DNA of 64,000 nt from Myroides sp. NP-2 (GCF_014145665.1 NZ_JACHTD010000006.1:1-64000), one strand, 5' to 3'. Positions 17,668 through 28,091 are shown, counted from the first letter of the stretch. The notes: generated by a model from the sequence alone, not told the origin. A program made the numbers and translations.

Positions 17668-18273
17668 TTATTTGTTGTACAACTCTACGATTAACTGTTC
17701 TTTGATGTTTTCTGGAACTTGAAGTCTTTGAGGTACAGCAACGAAAGTACCTTCTAAAGTTTCAGGATTCCAAGTAATCCATTCGTAAACAGAACTAGAA
17801 TTAGATAACGAACGTTCGATAACTTCTAAAGATTTAGATTTTTCACGAACAGCAACTTTATCACCAGCTTTTAATTGGTAAGAAGGAATATTCACTACTT
17901 CACCGTTCACTGTGATATGTCTGTGAGAAACTACTTGACGTGCAGCTCTACGAGAAGGAGCAATTCCCATTCTGTAAACTACGTTATCTAATCTCGATTC
18001 ACACAATTGAATCAATACCTCACCAGTAACTCCACGAGCAGCCGCAGCTTTCTTGTAAATATTACGGAATTGCTTTTCTAAGATACCGTATGTGTATTTT
18101 GCTTTTTGTTTCTCCATCAACTGGATTGCATACTCAGATTTTTTAGCTCTTTTCTTTGCTAATCCGTGTTGTCCTGGAGGGTAGTTTCTTTTTTCGAATG
18201 ATTTATCATCTCCGAAAATAGCTTCGCCGAACTTACGAGCGATTTTTGTTTGTGGACCAGTATATCTTGCCAT
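17668..18273 (-). CDS. rpsD: 30S ribosomal protein S4
   Basis: Primary 16S-binding protein uS4, 201 residues, with the S4 RNA-binding domain from about residue 92 ([34 protein letters not shown]). It begins [37 protein letters not shown], without the zinc-binding cysteines found in some S4 proteins. In E. coli, S4 is the repressor of the alpha operon. Here an 84-base gap with a terminator-like hairpin separates it from rpsK, which would suit autoregulation of rpsD-rpoA-rplQ. Confidence 0.97.
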   Translation of the reverse strand: MARYTGPQTKIARKFGEAIFGDDKSFEKRNYPPGQHGLAKKRAKKSEYAIQLMEKQKAKYTYGILEKQFRNIYKKAAAARGVTGEVLIQLCESRLDNVVYRMGIAPSRRAARQVVSHRHITVNGEVVNIPSYQLKAGDKVAVREKSKSLEVIERSLSNSSSVYEWITWNPETLEGTFVAVPQRLQVPENIKEQLIVELYNK

Positions 18274-18283
18274 TTTTCAAAAT

Positions 18284-18343
18284 AAAAAAAAGGTAGGGAT
18301 TATGAATTCAGGTCACTTTCCTCCGATAATCTATCCTACCTTT
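18284..18343 (-). promoter_or_regulatory. Terminator-like hairpin in the rpsD leader (candidate S4-responsive element)
   Basis: On the mRNA strand a 9-bp stem (AAAGGTAGG with CCTACCTTT) plus a 6-bp stem (GATTAT with ATAATC) is separated by a 3-base bulge. It closes a 22-base loop containing CGGAGGAAAGTGACC. Eight T follow immediately and rpsD starts 10 bases later. This is the form of an intrinsic terminator inside the operon. Confidence 0.7.
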
Positions 18344-18357
18344 GGTTATACTATAAA

Positions 18358-18741
18358 TTAAACTCTTCTTCTCTTAGGAGGACGACATCCGTTGTGTGGC
18401 ATTGGAGTAATATCGATAATCTCAGTTACTTCGATTCCACCGTTATGTAAAGATCTGATTGCAGATTCTCTTCCGTTTCCAGGACCTTTTACATATACTT
18501 TTACTTTTTTCAATCCTGCCTCAAGTGCAACTCTACCACAATCTTCAGCAGCCATCTGAGCAGCGTACGGAGTGTTCTTTTTAGAACCTCTGAACCCCAT
18601 CTTACCTGCAGACGACCAAGAGATTACTTCACCTTTCTTGTTTGTTAAAGAAATAATGATATTGTTGAATGTTGCATTAATATGAGCTTCACCTGTTGTT
18701 TCTACAACAACTTTACGCTTTTTTGTATTCGCTTTAGCCAT
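18358..18741 (-). CDS. rpsK: 30S ribosomal protein S11
   Basis: Small-subunit platform protein uS11, 127 residues, the family's usual length. It has the conserved core [43 protein letters not shown] and the C-terminal [16 protein letters not shown]. It contacts 16S rRNA near the mRNA exit of the 30S platform. The start codon lies 11 bases after rpsM. It is the last gene before the 84-base structured gap that precedes rpsD. Confidence 0.98.
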   Translation of the reverse strand: MAKANTKKRKVVVETTGEAHINATFNNIIISLTNKKGEVISWSSAGKMGFRGSKKNTPYAAQMAAEDCGRVALEAGLKKVKVYVKGPGNGRESAIRSLHNGGIEVTEIIDITPMPHNGCRPPKRRRV

Positions 18742-18752
18742 ATTACTACTTA

Positions 18753-19127
18753 TTATTTAGTTGCTTTTTTCTTGTTAGCAACAGTTTTTCTTTTACCTTT
18801 TCTCGTTCTCGAGTTATTTTTCGTTCTTTGACCTCTAAGTGGAAGTCCTGTTCTATGACGAATACCTCTGTAACATCCGATGTCCATAAGACGTTTGATG
18901 TTTAAAGAGATTTCTGAACGTAACTCTCCTTCAATTTTGAAATAACTTACTGCTTCACGGATAGCTCCGATCTCATCATCATTCCAATCTTGTACTTTCT
19001 TATCTTCATCTACATTGGCTTTAGCTAAAATTTCTTTAGCTCTACTAGAACCAATTCCGAAGATATAAGTTAAAGCAATAACTCCTCTTTTGTATTTAGG
19101 TATATCTACCCCTGCGATTCTTGCCAT
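18753..19127 (-). CDS. rpsM: 30S ribosomal protein S13
   Basis: Head protein uS13 of 124 residues, which contacts tRNA and forms bridges to the large subunit. It begins [26 protein letters not shown] and ends with the basic tail [18 protein letters not shown]. The helix-two-turn-helix region [22 protein letters not shown] is intact. It starts 2 bases after the rpmJ stop codon. In the E. coli alpha operon the regulatory pseudoknot precedes this gene, but the spacing here leaves no room for one. Confidence 0.98.
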   Translation of the reverse strand: MARIAGVDIPKYKRGVIALTYIFGIGSSRAKEILAKANVDEDKKVQDWNDDEIGAIREAVSYFKIEGELRSEISLNIKRLMDIGCYRGIRHRTGLPLRGQRTKNNSRTRKGKRKTVANKKKATK

Positions 19128-19129
19128 AA

Positions 19130-19246
19130 TTATCCTTGTCTTTGTTTAAATCTAGGATTCTTTTTATTAATAACGTAAAGTCTACCTTTTCTACGTACTA
19201 TGATGCACTCGGCACTTCTTTTTTTAACTGATGCTCTTACTTTCAT
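19130..19246 (-). CDS. rpmJ: 50S ribosomal protein L36
   Basis: Very small large-subunit protein bL36 of 38 residues, between infA and rpsM. The translation begins [14 protein letters not shown] and ends [11 protein letters not shown]. Only one cysteine remains (residue 14), so this is the zinc-free (C-minus) form; the zinc ribbon of the C-plus form needs three Cys and one His. It starts 13 bases after infA and ends 2 bases before rpsM. The gene is too short for ordinary length cut-offs but is certain from its sequence and position. Confidence 0.96.
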
Positions 19247-19259
19247 TTTAATAGCCTCT

Positions 19260-19475
19260 TTAATATCTATAAGTAATTCTTGCTTTGGTCAAGTCATATG
19301 GACTCATTTCCAATTTCACGCGATCACCAGGTAACAACTTAATGTAGTGCATACGCATTTTACCTGAGATGTGCGCGATCACAACGTGACCATTTTCTAA
19401 TTCTACACGGAACATTGCATTAGACAATGCTTCAATTATTGCTCCGTCTTGTTCTATTGCTGATTGTTTTGCCAT
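19260..19475 (-). CDS. infA: Translation initiation factor IF-1
   Basis: IF-1, 71 residues, an OB-fold protein that binds the 30S A site during initiation. The sequence [67 protein letters not shown] follows the family throughout. The spc/alpha boundary order secY-infA-rpmJ-rpsM is standard for many bacteria outside the gamma-proteobacteria, where infA is elsewhere. It starts 5 bases after secY stops, which suggests coupling. Confidence 0.98.
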   Translation of the reverse strand: MAKQSAIEQDGAIIEALSNAMFRVELENGHVVIAHISGKMRMHYIKLLPGDRVKLEMSPYDLTKARITYRY

Positions 19476-19480
19476 AAAAA

Positions 19481-20827
19481 TTAAGCTGTCGCTCTTCTAT
19501 TTTTACCACTCGTCATCATACTATCGTACTGTTTGTTCAATAAGTATGAATTAACTTGTTGGATTGTATCAATTACAACGCTCACCATAATTAATAGTGA
19601 AGTTCCACCATAAAACATCGCCCATCCTTGTTGAACTCCTAAGATACTTACGATAATTGCTGGGAAAACAGCAATGATAGCAAGGTAAAGAGATCCAGGG
19701 AATGTAATCAACGACATAATTCTATCTAAGAAATCTGCAGTTTCAGAACCTGGTTTAACCCCAGGAATAAAACCACCACTTCGCTTCAAGTCATCTGCCA
19801 TTTTATTAGTAGGTACTGTAATCGCGGTGTAAAAGTACGTAAAAATAATGATTAATAAAGCAAAAAGTAAATTATACTCCCAACCGAACACATTATGGAA
19901 TGTATTACTGATTGATTTTGCAGTATCCGAAGTTGATAAACCAGCTACAGCAGCAGGCACAAACATGATCGCCTGAGCGAAGATAATTGGCATAACTCCT
20001 GAAGCATTTAGTTTTAAAGGAATCCACTGACGGTTTCCTCCTAACATGGATTGATCGTAGGTTCCAGAAGCACTTCTACGTGCATATTGAACTGGAATTC
20101 TGCGCACTGCAAGAGTCAAATAGATACAAGCAACGATAATCAATAACCATAAAATTACTTCAATAACAACTAACATTGGTCCTCCGTTATTTTCTGTAAT
20201 ACGCGATTGGAACTCTTGAATGAAAGACATAGGAAGTCTTGCAATAATACCAACCATAATCAATAACGAAATACCATTTCCAATCCCTTTATCAGTAATT
20301 TTTTCTCCTAACCACATTGCGAAAATAGTCCCGGCAGTTAGAATCATTACTGAAGAAAACAAGAATGAGAAAGAATTAAAACCTAGCAAAAATGCATCTG
20401 ACGGCAATTGCACATACAAGTTATAGATATAACTTGGTCCTTGTAATAAGGTAATACCAATAGTTAACCATCTTGTAATTTGATTCATTTTCTTTCTACC
20501 GCTTTCTCCATCATTTTGTAATTTTTGCAGATAAGGAACCGCAATTCCCATCAGCTGCACCACAATGGAAGCAGAAATGTAAGGCATAATACCTAAAGCA
20601 AAAACAGATGCTTGTGCGAAAGCACCACCTGTAAACACGTTAATTAACCATCCAATTCCTTGATCAGTTTGATCCGTCAACGCTTGCAATTTCGTTGCAT
20701 CAATACCTGGTAGAGTTACTTGTGTACCGAAACGGTACACAAGTAATAGTCCTAATGTGATTAAGATTTTATTTTTTAACTCTTCAATTTTCCAGATACT
20801 GGCTAATGTTTCAAAAAACTTCTTCAT
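19481..20827 (-). CDS. secY: Protein translocase subunit SecY
   Basis: Central channel of the Sec translocon in the inner membrane, 448 residues with ten predicted membrane helices. The family segments [15 protein letters not shown] (helix 2, plug region) and [30 protein letters not shown] (cytoplasmic loop that contacts SecA and the ribosome) are clear. A GTG three codons upstream is in frame; I chose the ATG at 20827, which gives [21 protein letters not shown]. It lies 16 bases after rplO, the usual last step of the spc operon. Confidence 0.97.
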   Translation of the reverse strand: MKKFFETLASIWKIEELKNKILITLGLLLVYRFGTQVTLPGIDATKLQALTDQTDQGIGWLINVFTGGAFAQASVFALGIMPYISASIVVQLMGIAVPYLQKLQNDGESGRKKMNQITRWLTIGITLLQGPSYIYNLYVQLPSDAFLLGFNSFSFLFSSVMILTAGTIFAMWLGEKITDKGIGNGISLLIMVGIIARLPMSFIQEFQSRITENNGGPMLVVIEVILWLLIIVACIYLTLAVRRIPVQYARRSASGTYDQSMLGGNRQWIPLKLNASGVMPIIFAQAIMFVPAAVAGLSTSDTAKSISNTFHNVFGWEYNLLFALLIIIFTYFYTAITVPTNKMADDLKRSGGFIPGVKPGSETADFLDRIMSLITFPGSLYLAIIAVFPAIIVSILGVQQGWAMFYGGTSLLIMVSVVIDTIQQVNSYLLNKQYDSMMTSGKNRRATA

Positions 20828-20843
20828 CCTGTTCACTAAGATT

Positions 20844-21296
20844 TTATAACGTTACAACTTCTCCTCCTGCTGCTTCGATAGCTGCTTGGGCAGAAGCTGA
20901 AAATTTATGAGCAGAAACTTTTAATTTTGCTTTTAGCTCTCCACGTCCTAAAACCTTAACTAAACTGTTTTTTGTAGCTAATCCTAAATCAACTAATTGA
21001 GAAAAATCTACAGCATCAGTTACTTTTCCGCTATCAACAAGACCTTGTAAAGCCTCTAAGTTAATCACAGCGTACTCAACTCTGTTAATGTTTTTGAAAC
21101 CGAATTTAGGTACACGTCTTTGAAGTGGCATTTGTCCTCCTTCAAATCCGATTTTTTTCGAGTAACCTGAACGTGATTTAGCACCTTTATGTCCTTTTGT
21201 AGAAGTTCCTCCTTTTCCAGAACCTTCACCACGACCAACACGTTTGTTTTGGTTGTGTACTGAACCGTTTGCTGGTTGTAAATTACTTAAATTCAT
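20844..21296 (-). CDS. rplO: 50S ribosomal protein L15
   Basis: Large-subunit protein uL15, 150 residues. The N-terminal glycine-rich, basic stretch (KRVGRGEGSGKGGTSTKGHKGAKSRSG) threads into 23S rRNA. The globular C-terminal part ends VSAHKFSASAQAAIEAAGGEVVTL. It starts 12 bases after rpmD, in the conserved rpsE-rpmD-rplO-secY order. Confidence 0.98.
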   Translation of the reverse strand: MNLSNLQPANGSVHNQNKRVGRGEGSGKGGTSTKGHKGAKSRSGYSKKIGFEGGQMPLQRRVPKFGFKNINRVEYAVINLEALQGLVDSGKVTDAVDFSQLVDLGLATKNSLVKVLGRGELKAKLKVSAHKFSASAQAAIEAAGGEVVTL

Positions 21297-21308
21297 CTAT
21301 TGCGAATA

Positions 21309-21491
21309 TTATTTAATTTCTTCTACAGAAACTAAGTGTTGAACTTTATTTACCATTCCTAAAATTGCGCTAGTAGAATCGTGTTCAACTACCTGACCAA
21401 TCTTACGAAGTCCTAAAGCCTCTAATGTTCTCTTTTGGTTAAGAGGACAATTAATTTGGCTTCTTACTTGTTTTATTTTGATTTTCGACAT
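21309..21491 (-). CDS. rpmD: 50S ribosomal protein L30
   Basis: Small large-subunit protein uL30 of 60 residues, the normal bacterial size. The core KIKQVRSQINCPLNQKRTLEALGLRKIGQVVEHDSTSAILGMVNKVQHLV is diagnostic. It starts 11 bases after rpsE and precedes rplO by 12 bases. L30 is missing from some bacterial lineages; here it is intact. Confidence 0.97.
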   Translation of the reverse strand: MSKIKIKQVRSQINCPLNQKRTLEALGLRKIGQVVEHDSTSAILGMVNKVQHLVSVEEIK

Positions 21492-21502
21492 AATCTTTCA
21501 AA

Positions 21503-22027
21503 TTAACCTTTAAATACTTTTTCTAAAGAAATTCCTCTTTGTTTTGCAACTGTAGAAGCGCTTCTTAATCGTAATAAAGCATCGAAAGTAGCTTTCACCA
21601 CGTTATGTGGATTCGAAGAACCTTGAGACTTAGATAATAAATCTGTAATTCCTACAGCTTCAACTACCGCTCTGACAGAACCTCCAGCAATAACTCCCGT
21701 ACCTAATGATGCAGGCATCAACAATACACGAGCTCCACTGAATTTTCCTTTTTGTTCATGCGGAATCGTATGACCGTTTAAAGGAACTTTAACTAAGTTT
21801 TTCTTAGCATCTTCAACTGCTTTAGCAATAGCCTCAGATACATCTTTAGATTTACCTAAACCGTGACCCACTACACCGTTTTCGTCACCTACTACAACAA
21901 CAGCAGAAAAACCAAAAGCTCTTCCCCCTTTTGTCACTTTAGTAACACGGTTAACACTAACCAAACGATCTTTTAAATCAAGACCGCTTGGTTTTACAAA
22001 TTCTACGTTTTTATAATTTTGATACAT
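21503..22027 (-). CDS. rpsE: 30S ribosomal protein S5
   Basis: Small-subunit protein uS5 of 174 residues, which helps accuracy and mRNA unwinding. An N-terminal double-stranded-RNA-binding-type domain ([48 protein letters not shown]) is followed by the C-terminal domain ([39 protein letters not shown]). It starts 6 bases after rplR. Confidence 0.98.
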   Translation of the reverse strand: MYQNYKNVEFVKPSGLDLKDRLVSVNRVTKVTKGGRAFGFSAVVVVGDENGVVGHGLGKSKDVSEAIAKAVEDAKKNLVKVPLNGHTIPHEQKGKFSGARVLLMPASLGTGVIAGGSVRAVVEAVGITDLLSKSQGSSNPHNVVKATFDALLRLRSASTVAKQRGISLEKVFKG

Positions 22028-22033
22028 AACTAA

Positions 22034-22384
22034 TTAGAATTTTAATCCAGCTTCTCTAGCGCCGTCTGCTAATGATTTAACACGTCCGTGGTATAAATAA
22101 CCGTTTCTATCAAAAGATACAGTTTCGATACCTGCTTTTAAAGCTTTCTCTGCGATTAGTTTTCCAACCGATGCAGCAGTTTCAACATTGGTTCCTCTTG
22201 TTATCCCAGCTTCTCTTGACGATGCTGACACTAAAGTTACTCCATTTACGTCATCTATGATTTGTGCATAGATCTCTTTATTACTTCTGAATACAGAAAG
22301 TCTTGTTCTTGCAGGAGTACCGCTAACAGTCTTTCTAATTCTGAACTTTATACGTTGTCTTCTTTCAGATTTTGTTAATGACAT
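22034..22384 (-). CDS. rplR: 50S ribosomal protein L18
   Basis: 5S-rRNA-binding protein uL18, 116 residues. The basic N-terminus ([35 protein letters not shown]) and the C-terminal [26 protein letters not shown] are typical. It lies 11 bases after rplF and 6 bases before rpsE, and forms the 5S ribonucleoprotein with L5 (rplE, same operon). Confidence 0.98.
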   Translation of the reverse strand: MSLTKSERRQRIKFRIRKTVSGTPARTRLSVFRSNKEIYAQIIDDVNGVTLVSASSREAGITRGTNVETAASVGKLIAEKALKAGIETVSFDRNGYLYHGRVKSLADGAREAGLKF

Positions 22385-22395
22385 AGTCTTAATTT

Positions 22396-22938
22396 TTAAG
22401 CTGATTTACCTGCTTTTCTTCTTAATTCCTCACCTACAAACTTGATTCCTTTTCCTTTGTAAGGCTCTGGCTTACGGAAAGAGCGGATTTTTGCAGCTAC
22501 TTGACCTACTAATTGTTTGTCGTAAGAAGTTAATTTTACTAAAGGATTTTTACCTTTTTCTGATATAGTTTCTACTACAACTTCAGGAGCGATATCCATC
22601 ACGATATTGTGAGAGAAACCTAAAGCTAAGTCTAACTTTTGTCCTTGATTAGAAGCACGATATCCTACCCCTACAAATTCTAAAGTTATTGTAAATCCTT
22701 CAGAAACACCAGTAATCATATTGTTGATTAAGCTACGATATAATCCGTGTTTTGCTCTTTCATCTTTTGCGTCAGATGATCTTTCAACAATAACTTGATT
22801 ATCTTCTACTTTAACACTAACTGTATCGAATTTCTGAGTAAGCTCTCCTAATTTACCTTTAACAACAATAACGCCTTCTTGAACATCAACTGTTACACCA
22901 GCAGGAATTGCTATCGGACTTTTTCCTATTCTTGACAT
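22396..22938 (-). CDS. rplF: 50S ribosomal protein L6
   Basis: Large-subunit protein uL6, 180 residues. It is built from two duplicated domains; the second ends with the signature [23 protein letters not shown]6 sits near the sarcin-ricin loop and the factor-binding site. It begins [15 protein letters not shown], lies 17 bases after rpsH and precedes rplR by 11 bases. Confidence 0.98.
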   Translation of the reverse strand: MSRIGKSPIAIPAGVTVDVQEGVIVVKGKLGELTQKFDTVSVKVEDNQVIVERSSDAKDERAKHGLYRSLINNMITGVSEGFTITLEFVGVGYRASNQGQKLDLALGFSHNIVMDIAPEVVVETISEKGKNPLVKLTSYDKQLVGQVAAKIRSFRKPEPYKGKGIKFVGEELRRKAGKSA

Positions 22939-22955
22939 TTCTTAGTCTTTTTAAA

Positions 22956-23354
22956 TTAGTATACGTAACAAACTACTTCTCCACCAACATTAAGTTGTTT
23001 TGCTTGTTTCCCTGTCATCAATCCTTTTGATGTAGAAACGATTGCAATTCCCAAACCATTTAAGATTCTAGGAAGGTCAGTTGCAGAAGCGTATTTACGC
23101 AAACCTGGTTTACTAATTCTTTGGATATCTCTAATCACAGACTCTTTTGTGTCTTTATCATATTTCAAAGCTATTTTGATGGTACCTTGAACTGTACTGT
23201 CATCAAATTTGTAGCTTAAGATATATCCTTGATCGAATAAAATTTTCGTGATTTCTTTTTTGAAGTTAGATGCTGGGATCTCTACCACTTTGTGGTTTGC
23301 ACGCACAGCATTTCTAATTCTTGTAAGGAAATCTGCTATTGGATCTGTATACAT
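22956..23354 (-). CDS. rpsH: 30S ribosomal protein S8
   Basis: 16S central-domain binding protein uS8, 132 residues. It begins [32 protein letters not shown] and carries the C-terminal RNA-binding signature [33 protein letters not shown]. In E. coli S8 represses the spc operon by binding mRNA around rplE. No obvious S8-site mimic was recognised here, and the genes are tightly packed (22 bases after rpsN). Confidence 0.98.
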   Translation of the reverse strand: MYTDPIADFLTRIRNAVRANHKVVEIPASNFKKEITKILFDQGYILSYKFDDSTVQGTIKIALKYDKDTKESVIRDIQRISKPGLRKYASATDLPRILNGLGIAIVSTSKGLMTGKQAKQLNVGGEVVCYVY

Positions 23355-23376
23355 TGTTTTTACCTTTAAATCTTAA

Positions 23377-23646
23377 TTACCAACTTGCCTTTTTAACTCC
23401 TGGTATCAACCCTTGGTTAGCCATCTCACGGAAAGTAACACGAGAAATACCGAATTGACGCATATACCCTCTAGGTCTTCCAGTTAATTTACATCTGTTG
23501 TGTAAACGCACAGGAGAAGCATTTTTAGGTAATTTTTGTAACCCTTCGTAGTCACCTGCTTCCAAAAGAGCTTTTCTTTTATCCGCATATTTAGCTACTA
23601 ATGCTTGTCTTTTAACCTCACGGGCTTTCATTGATTCTTTAGCCAT
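23377..23646 (-). CDS. rpsN: 30S ribosomal protein S14
   Basis: Head protein uS14 of 89 residues, the long, zinc-free form. The usual CXXC...CXXC zinc pattern is absent (one Cys only) and the sequence matches the long class ([24 protein letters not shown], then [33 protein letters not shown]). It starts 4 bases after rplE. Confidence 0.98.
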   Translation of the reverse strand: MAKESMKAREVKRQALVAKYADKRKALLEAGDYEGLQKLPKNASPVRLHNRCKLTGRPRGYMRQFGISRVTFREMANQGLIPGVKKASW

Positions 23647-23650
23647 AACT

Positions 23651-24202
23651 CTAATTCTTTTTAAAAGGTAATCCTAATTCAGCTAGTAAAGATTTTGCTT
23701 CTTTATCTGTATTAGCAGATGTTACAAAAGTAATATCGAAACCAGCGATTTTGTTTACTTTATCAATATTGATTTCAGGGAAAATAATTTGCTCAGTTAC
23801 ACCTAAGTTATAATTTCCTCTACCGTCAAATCCTTCAGATTTAATACCAGAGAAATCTCTTACTCGTGGTAAAGCCGAAGTAACTAAACGATCCAAGAAT
23901 TCATACATTCTTTCTCCACGTAAAGTAACTTTAGCTCCAATTGGCATTCCTTTTCTCAATTTGAAAGAAGCAACGTCTTTCTTAGAAATAGTAGCTACAG
24001 CTTTTTGTCCTGTAATTTTAGTTAATTCTTCTACTGCGTAGTCAACTAACTTTTTATCAGATACAGCTGCACCAACACCACGGCTAACAACAATTTTCTC
24101 AAGTTTAGGAACTTGCATAATGTTCTTGTATCCAAACTCCTCTTTAAGAGCAGAGATTACTCTGCTTTTATATTCTTCTTTAAGTCTTGGTATATAAGCC
24201 AT
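23651..24202 (-). CDS. rplE: 50S ribosomal protein L5
   Basis: 5S-rRNA-binding protein uL5 of 183 residues, which contacts the P-site tRNA and forms a bridge to the small-subunit head. Family segments include [59 protein letters not shown] and [16 protein letters not shown]. It lies 2 bases after rplX and 4 bases before rpsN, so translation is probably coupled. Confidence 0.98.
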   Translation of the reverse strand: MAYIPRLKEEYKSRVISALKEEFGYKNIMQVPKLEKIVVSRGVGAAVSDKKLVDYAVEELTKITGQKAVATISKKDVASFKLRKGMPIGAKVTLRGERMYEFLDRLVTSALPRVRDFSGIKSEGFDGRGNYNLGVTEQIIFPEINIDKVNKIAGFDITFVTSANTDKEAKSLLAELGLPFKKN

Positions 24203-24204
24203 AA

Positions 24205-24522
24205 CTATAATACTTGATTTGATTTTTTAGAAACTCTTACATTTTTTCCATTTTCATTCTTCTGGATAGCTACTTTCGTAGTATCGTTAGTTTTAGGATC
24301 AACGATCGCTAAATTAGAAATATGGATAGGAGCCTCTTTCTTAACAATTCCACCTTGAGGGTTAGTAGCGCTAGGCTTAACATGCTTTGAAATGATGTTT
24401 ACCCCCTCAACAATAGCTTTGTTTTTTTCGCGTAATACACGTACGATTTTTCCTTCAGATCCTTTGTGATCACCAGCGATAACACGTACAGTATCTCCTG
24501 TTTTTATCTTTAGCTTAATCAT
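24205..24522 (-). CDS. rplX: 50S ribosomal protein L24
   Basis: Assembly-initiating large-subunit protein uL24 with a KOW motif near its N-terminus ([43 protein letters not shown]). The 105 residues are the usual bacterial length. It lies 12 bases after rplN and 2 bases before rplE. Confidence 0.98.
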   Translation of the reverse strand: MIKLKIKTGDTVRVIAGDHKGSEGKIVRVLREKNKAIVEGVNIISKHVKPSATNPQGGIVKKEAPIHISNLAIVDPKTNDTTKVAIQKNENGKNVRVSKKSNQVL

Positions 24523-24534
24523 GTTTAGAACGAT

Positions 24535-24903
24535 TTACAACACCTCAGGTGCTAATGATACAATTTTCATGAATTGTTTTTCACGAAGTTCTCTTGCTAC
24601 TGGTCCAAAAACACGAGTTCCTTTCATTTCACCTGCAGCATTTAATAATACACAAGCGTTATCATCGAATCTAATGTATGATCCATCAGCTCTTCTAACC
24701 TCTTTTTTAGTGCGAACAACTACAGCAGTAGAAACTGTACCTTTCTTAACGCTTCCATTTGGAGTTGCGTCTTTGATACTTACTACAATTTTATCTCCTA
24801 CTGAAGCGTAACGACGCTTTGTTCCACCTAATACACGGATTGTCAAAACTTCTTTTGCTCCCGTGTTATCTGCTACTTTAAGTCTAGATTCTTGTTGTAC
24901 CAT
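24535..24903 (-). CDS. rplN: 50S ribosomal protein L14
   Basis: Large-subunit interface protein uL14 of 122 residues, which forms bridges to the small subunit and is the docking site of RsfS. It begins [27 protein letters not shown] and ends [15 protein letters not shown]; the signature [36 protein letters not shown] is intact. It starts 2 bases after rpsQ. Confidence 0.98.
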   Translation of the reverse strand: MVQQESRLKVADNTGAKEVLTIRVLGGTKRRYASVGDKIVVSIKDATPNGSVKKGTVSTAVVVRTKKEVRRADGSYIRFDDNACVLLNAAGEMKGTRVFGPVARELREKQFMKIVSLAPEVL

Positions 24904-24905
24904 AA

Positions 24906-25163
24906 TTATTTCGCTCTTTCAATGATTTCAACTAATCTCCAACATTTTGATTTAGATAATGGACGTGTCTCCATAATTCTAACTGTATCACCAATGTTGC
25001 AGTCGTTTGTTTCGTCGTGTGCCACATACTTTTTAGTTTGCTTCACGAACTTTCCATATAATGGGTGTTTTACCTTTTTTACTTCAGAAACAACAATAGA
25101 TTTCTCCATTTTGTTGCTAGTAACAACACCTATTCTTTCTTTTCTTTCTTTTCTATTTTCCAT
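24906..25163 (-). CDS. rpsQ: 30S ribosomal protein S17
   Basis: 16S-binding OB-fold protein uS17, 85 residues. The core [44 protein letters not shown] and [23 protein letters not shown] is diagnostic. It lies 17 bases after rpmC in the conserved rplP-rpmC-rpsQ order. Confidence 0.98.
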   Translation of the reverse strand: MENRKERKERIGVVTSNKMEKSIVVSEVKKVKHPLYGKFVKQTKKYVAHDETNDCNIGDTVRIMETRPLSKSKCWRLVEIIERAK

Positions 25164-25180
25164 CTTTCAGCAGAATACAA

Positions 25181-25372
25181 TTATTGTAACTCTCTTTTGC
25201 TTAGCTCTGTGTTCACTCTTGCAATTGTTCTTCTCACCTTTCTGATTTGAAGTGGATTCTCGATTGGAGAAATTGCATGAGTCGCTTTTAAGCTATTTAA
25301 TGCGTTAGTCAATTCTTTTAATTGCTCTTGTAAATCAGCTACAGATAGGTTTACTATTTCAGATTGTTTCAT
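25181..25372 (-). CDS. rpmC: 50S ribosomal protein L29
   Basis: Small helical-hairpin protein uL29 of 63 residues near the peptide exit tunnel, where it helps to dock trigger factor and SRP. The sequence MKQSEIVNLSVADLQEQLKELTNALNSLKATHAISPIENPLQIRKVRRTIARVNTELSKRE follows the family. It starts 12 bases after rplP. Confidence 0.97.
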   Translation of the reverse strand: MKQSEIVNLSVADLQEQLKELTNALNSLKATHAISPIENPLQIRKVRRTIARVNTELSKRELQ

Positions 25373-25384
25373 GATAAATTTCTA

Positions 25385-25804
25385 TTATGCTTCGAAATCT
25401 CTAGCAATTATAAATTTTGTTTTCACAGGAAGTTTTTGAGCAGCTAAGCGTAAAGCTTCTTTCGCTACAGATAGTGGCACGCCACCAACCTCAAACATTA
25501 TTTTTCCTGGTTTTACCACAGCAACCCAGTATTCCACTGCACCTTTACCTTTACCCATACGCACTTCAAGAGGCTTCTTAGTGATTGGCTTGTCTGGGAA
25601 AATCTTGATCCACAATTGTCCTTCACGTTTCATGAAACGAGTTGCAGCGATACGCGCAGCCTCGATTTGACGAGAAGTGATAAATGCTGAATCTAAAGAT
25701 TTAATTCCGAACATACCATTTGAAAGTTCATGCCCTCTTTGGGAAATCCCTTTCATCTTACCTTTCTGTACCTTACGGTATTTTGTTCTTTTAGGCTGTA
25801 ACAT
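25385..25804 (-). CDS. rplP: 50S ribosomal protein L16
   Basis: Large-subunit protein uL16 of 139 residues at the A-site/tRNA elbow. It begins [24 protein letters not shown] and has the signature [49 protein letters not shown]. It lies 18 bases after rpsC. Confidence 0.98.
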   Translation of the reverse strand: MLQPKRTKYRKVQKGKMKGISQRGHELSNGMFGIKSLDSAFITSRQIEAARIAATRFMKREGQLWIKIFPDKPITKKPLEVRMGKGKGAVEYWVAVVKPGKIMFEVGGVPLSVAKEALRLAAQKLPVKTKFIIARDFEA

Positions 25805-25822
25805 TTTTCTTCAGTTTAAAAA

Positions 25823-26542
25823 TTACTTTCTTTTGCGTTGGTTAGGTCTACCTTTACTAGATCCTGCTGATTTAGATTGTTTTTTATCCATACCAGCTAA
25901 CGGAGAAAGATCTCTTTTACCGTAAACTTCACCTTTCATGATCCACACTTTAATTCCCATTCTACCGTAAGTAGTATGAGCTTCAGCAAGTGCATAATCG
26001 ATGTCTGCTCTGAAAGTAGATAATGGAATTCTTCCTTCTTTGAATGATTCTGAACGAGCCATTTCAGCACCGTTCAAACGACCAGAAATCATTACTTTGA
26101 TTCCTTCAGCATTCATTCTCATCGCAGCACCAATAGCCATACGGATTGCTCTACGGTAAGAAATTCTGTTTTCGATTTGACGCGCGATACTAGCAGCCAC
26201 TAAAAACGCATCAAGTTCAGGTCTCTTAATTTCAAAGATATTGATTTGAACTTCCTTATCAGTAATCTTTTTCAATTCCTCTTTCAACTTGTCTACTTCT
26301 TGTCCACCTTTCCCGATAATGATACCAGGTCTAGCAGTAGTAATAGTAACGGTTACAAGTTTCAAAGTTCTCTCGATGATTACTTTAGATACACTAGCTT
26401 TTGATAAACGAGCATGGATATACTTTCTGATTTTGTGATCTTCAGCGATTTTGTCACCGTAATCATTTCCACCATACCAGTTTGAGTCCCATCCTCTAAT
26501 AATACCAAGGCGATTCCCGATCGGATTAGTTTTTTGTCCCAT
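25823..26542 (-). CDS. rpsC: 30S ribosomal protein S3
   Basis: Head protein uS3 of 239 residues at the mRNA entry channel. It has a type II KH domain ([21 protein letters not shown], about residues 84-104) and the C-terminal domain with [21 protein letters not shown] short basic Ser/Lys-rich tail ([20 protein letters not shown]) ends the protein. It lies 8 bases after rplV. Confidence 0.98.
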   Translation of the reverse strand: MGQKTNPIGNRLGIIRGWDSNWYGGNDYGDKIAEDHKIRKYIHARLSKASVSKVIIERTLKLVTVTITTARPGIIIGKGGQEVDKLKEELKKITDKEVQINIFEIKRPELDAFLVAASIARQIENRISYRRAIRMAIGAAMRMNAEGIKVMISGRLNGAEMARSESFKEGRIPLSTFRADIDYALAEAHTTYGRMGIKVWIMKGEVYGKRDLSPLAGMDKKQSKSAGSSKGRPNQRKRK

Positions 26543-26550
26543 ACTGTTTA

Positions 26551-26961
26551 TTAATTGCTTTGTGTGTTATTATTAGATCCTAATACAACTGTAACGTGAT
26601 TAGAACGCTTTCTTATTCTGTGTGCTCTTCCTTGAGGTGCAGGACGAAGTCTTTTCAACATCATTCCTCCATCTACTCTAATTTCTTTTACAAAAAGTCC
26701 AGCTTCTTCCATGTTTTCTTCGCTGTTTTTTGCTTGCCAGTTTGCGATTGCAGATAAAAGCAATTTCTCTAAATTACGAGAAGCGTGCTTTGAACTGAAT
26801 TTCAATATATTTAGAGCTTTTTCTACTTTCTGTCCTCTTACTAAATCCGCTACTAAGCGCATTTTTCTTGGAGAAGTAGGGCAATTGTTTAGCTTAGCAA
26901 AAGCAACTTGCTTATTAGCTTCTTTCGTTTGCTCAGCTCTTTCTCTTTTACGAACTCCCAT
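26551..26961 (-). CDS. rplV: 50S ribosomal protein L22
   Basis: Exit-tunnel protein uL22 of 136 residues. The tunnel-lining hairpin signature [37 protein letters not shown] is intact. This is the site of macrolide-resistance changes in other bacteria; nothing unusual is seen. An N-terminal extension ([18 protein letters not shown]) precedes the core, as in other Bacteroidota. It lies 9 bases after rpsS. Confidence 0.97.
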   Translation of the reverse strand: MGVRKRERAEQTKEANKQVAFAKLNNCPTSPRKMRLVADLVRGQKVEKALNILKFSSKHASRNLEKLLLSAIANWQAKNSEENMEEAGLFVKEIRVDGGMMLKRLRPAPQGRAHRIRKRSNHVTVVLGSNNNTQSN

Positions 26962-26970
26962 AGCTTCTTA

Positions 26971-27249
26971 TTATTTTTTACCTTTATTCTTTGCACCAGC
27001 GTGACCTCTAAACGATCTTGTTGGTGAAAATTCCCCTAATTTATGTCCAACCATGTTCTCTGTTACATATACAGGAACAAATTGACGACCATTATGTACT
27101 GCGATTGTCTGTCCAACGAAATCTGGAGTAATCATAGAAGCTCTTGACCATGTTTTGATCACAGCTTTATTTCCAGACTCTACATTTTTAAGAACTTTCT
27201 TCTCTAATTTAAAGTGAACATAAGGTCCTTTTTTTAACGAACGTGCCAT
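26971..27249 (-). CDS. rpsS: 30S ribosomal protein S19
   Basis: Head protein uS19 of 92 residues, which forms a complex with S13 near the A site. It begins [20 protein letters not shown] and holds the signature [37 protein letters not shown]. It lies 11 bases after rplB. Confidence 0.98.
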   Translation of the reverse strand: MARSLKKGPYVHFKLEKKVLKNVESGNKAVIKTWSRASMITPDFVGQTIAVHNGRQFVPVYVTENMVGHKLGEFSPTRSFRGHAGAKNKGKK

Positions 27250-27260
27250 GTCTTACTCTT

Positions 27261-28085
27261 TTATTTCTTTCTACGTTCAACGATATACTTGTTACTCGAC
27301 TTAACTTTAGAACGAGTTCTATAACCTTTAGCAGGCATCCCGTTTCTTGAACGTGGATGTCCTCCAGAAGAACGACCTTCTCCACCTCCCATTGGGTGAT
27401 CTACCGGGTTCATAGCTACAGCTCTAGTTCTTGGTCTTCTACCTAACCATCTTGATCTACCTGCTTTACCAGAAACGATTAATTGGTGATCGTGGTTCGA
27501 TACAGCTCCAATCGTAGCCATACAAGTTAACAAAATCAAACGCACTTCTCCAGAAGGCATTTTAATTGTTGCATACTTACCATCTCTTGCTACTAATTGT
27601 GCGAAAGTACCAGCTGAACGAGCAATTACTGCTCCTTGACCAGGACGTAATTCAATACAAGAAATAACAGTTCCTAAAGGAATTTTACTTAAAGGCATTG
27701 CATTCCCTACTTCAGGTGATGCATCTGGTCCAGAAACTACAGTTTGTCCAACTTTCAGACCAGCTTGAGCGATAACGTATGTCTTAGCTCCATCCGCATA
27801 AGCAAGTAATGAAATAAATGCTGAACGGTTTGGATCATACTCGATTGTCTTAACAATTGCAGGAACTCCTTCTTTTGCTCTTTTGAAATCGATGATACGA
27901 TATCTTTGTTTATGACCACCACCTGTGTAGCGCATGGTCATTTTTCCTTGACTATTTCTACCTCCAGATTTTTTTTTCGGTGCTAGTAAACTACGCTCCG
28001 GCTTATCAGTTGTTATAGCGTCAAAACTATTTACAACTCTAAAACGCTGACCTGGGGTAATAGGTTTTAATTTTCTAACTGACAT
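27261..28085 (-). CDS. rplB: 50S ribosomal protein L2
   Basis: Large-subunit protein uL2 of 274 residues near the peptidyl transferase centre. The C-terminal segment [40 protein letters not shown] includes the functionally critical histidine of the NPVDHP loop. OB-fold and SH3-like domains precede it. It lies 6 bases after rplW. Confidence 0.98.
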   Translation of the reverse strand: MSVRKLKPITPGQRFRVVNSFDAITTDKPERSLLAPKKKSGGRNSQGKMTMRYTGGGHKQRYRIIDFKRAKEGVPAIVKTIEYDPNRSAFISLLAYADGAKTYVIAQAGLKVGQTVVSGPDASPEVGNAMPLSKIPLGTVISCIELRPGQGAVIARSAGTFAQLVARDGKYATIKMPSGEVRLILLTCMATIGAVSNHDHQLIVSGKAGRSRWLGRRPRTRAVAMNPVDHPMGGGEGRSSGGHPRSRNGMPAKGYRTRSKVKSSNKYIVERRKK

Positions 28086-28091
28086 TATTTA

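Noticed and set aside
24892..25245. 117-codon plus-strand frame opposite rpsQ and rpmC
   Set aside because: It is antisense to two unmistakable ribosomal protein genes. Its Phe/Leu-rich translation simply mirrors lysine-rich coding sequence.
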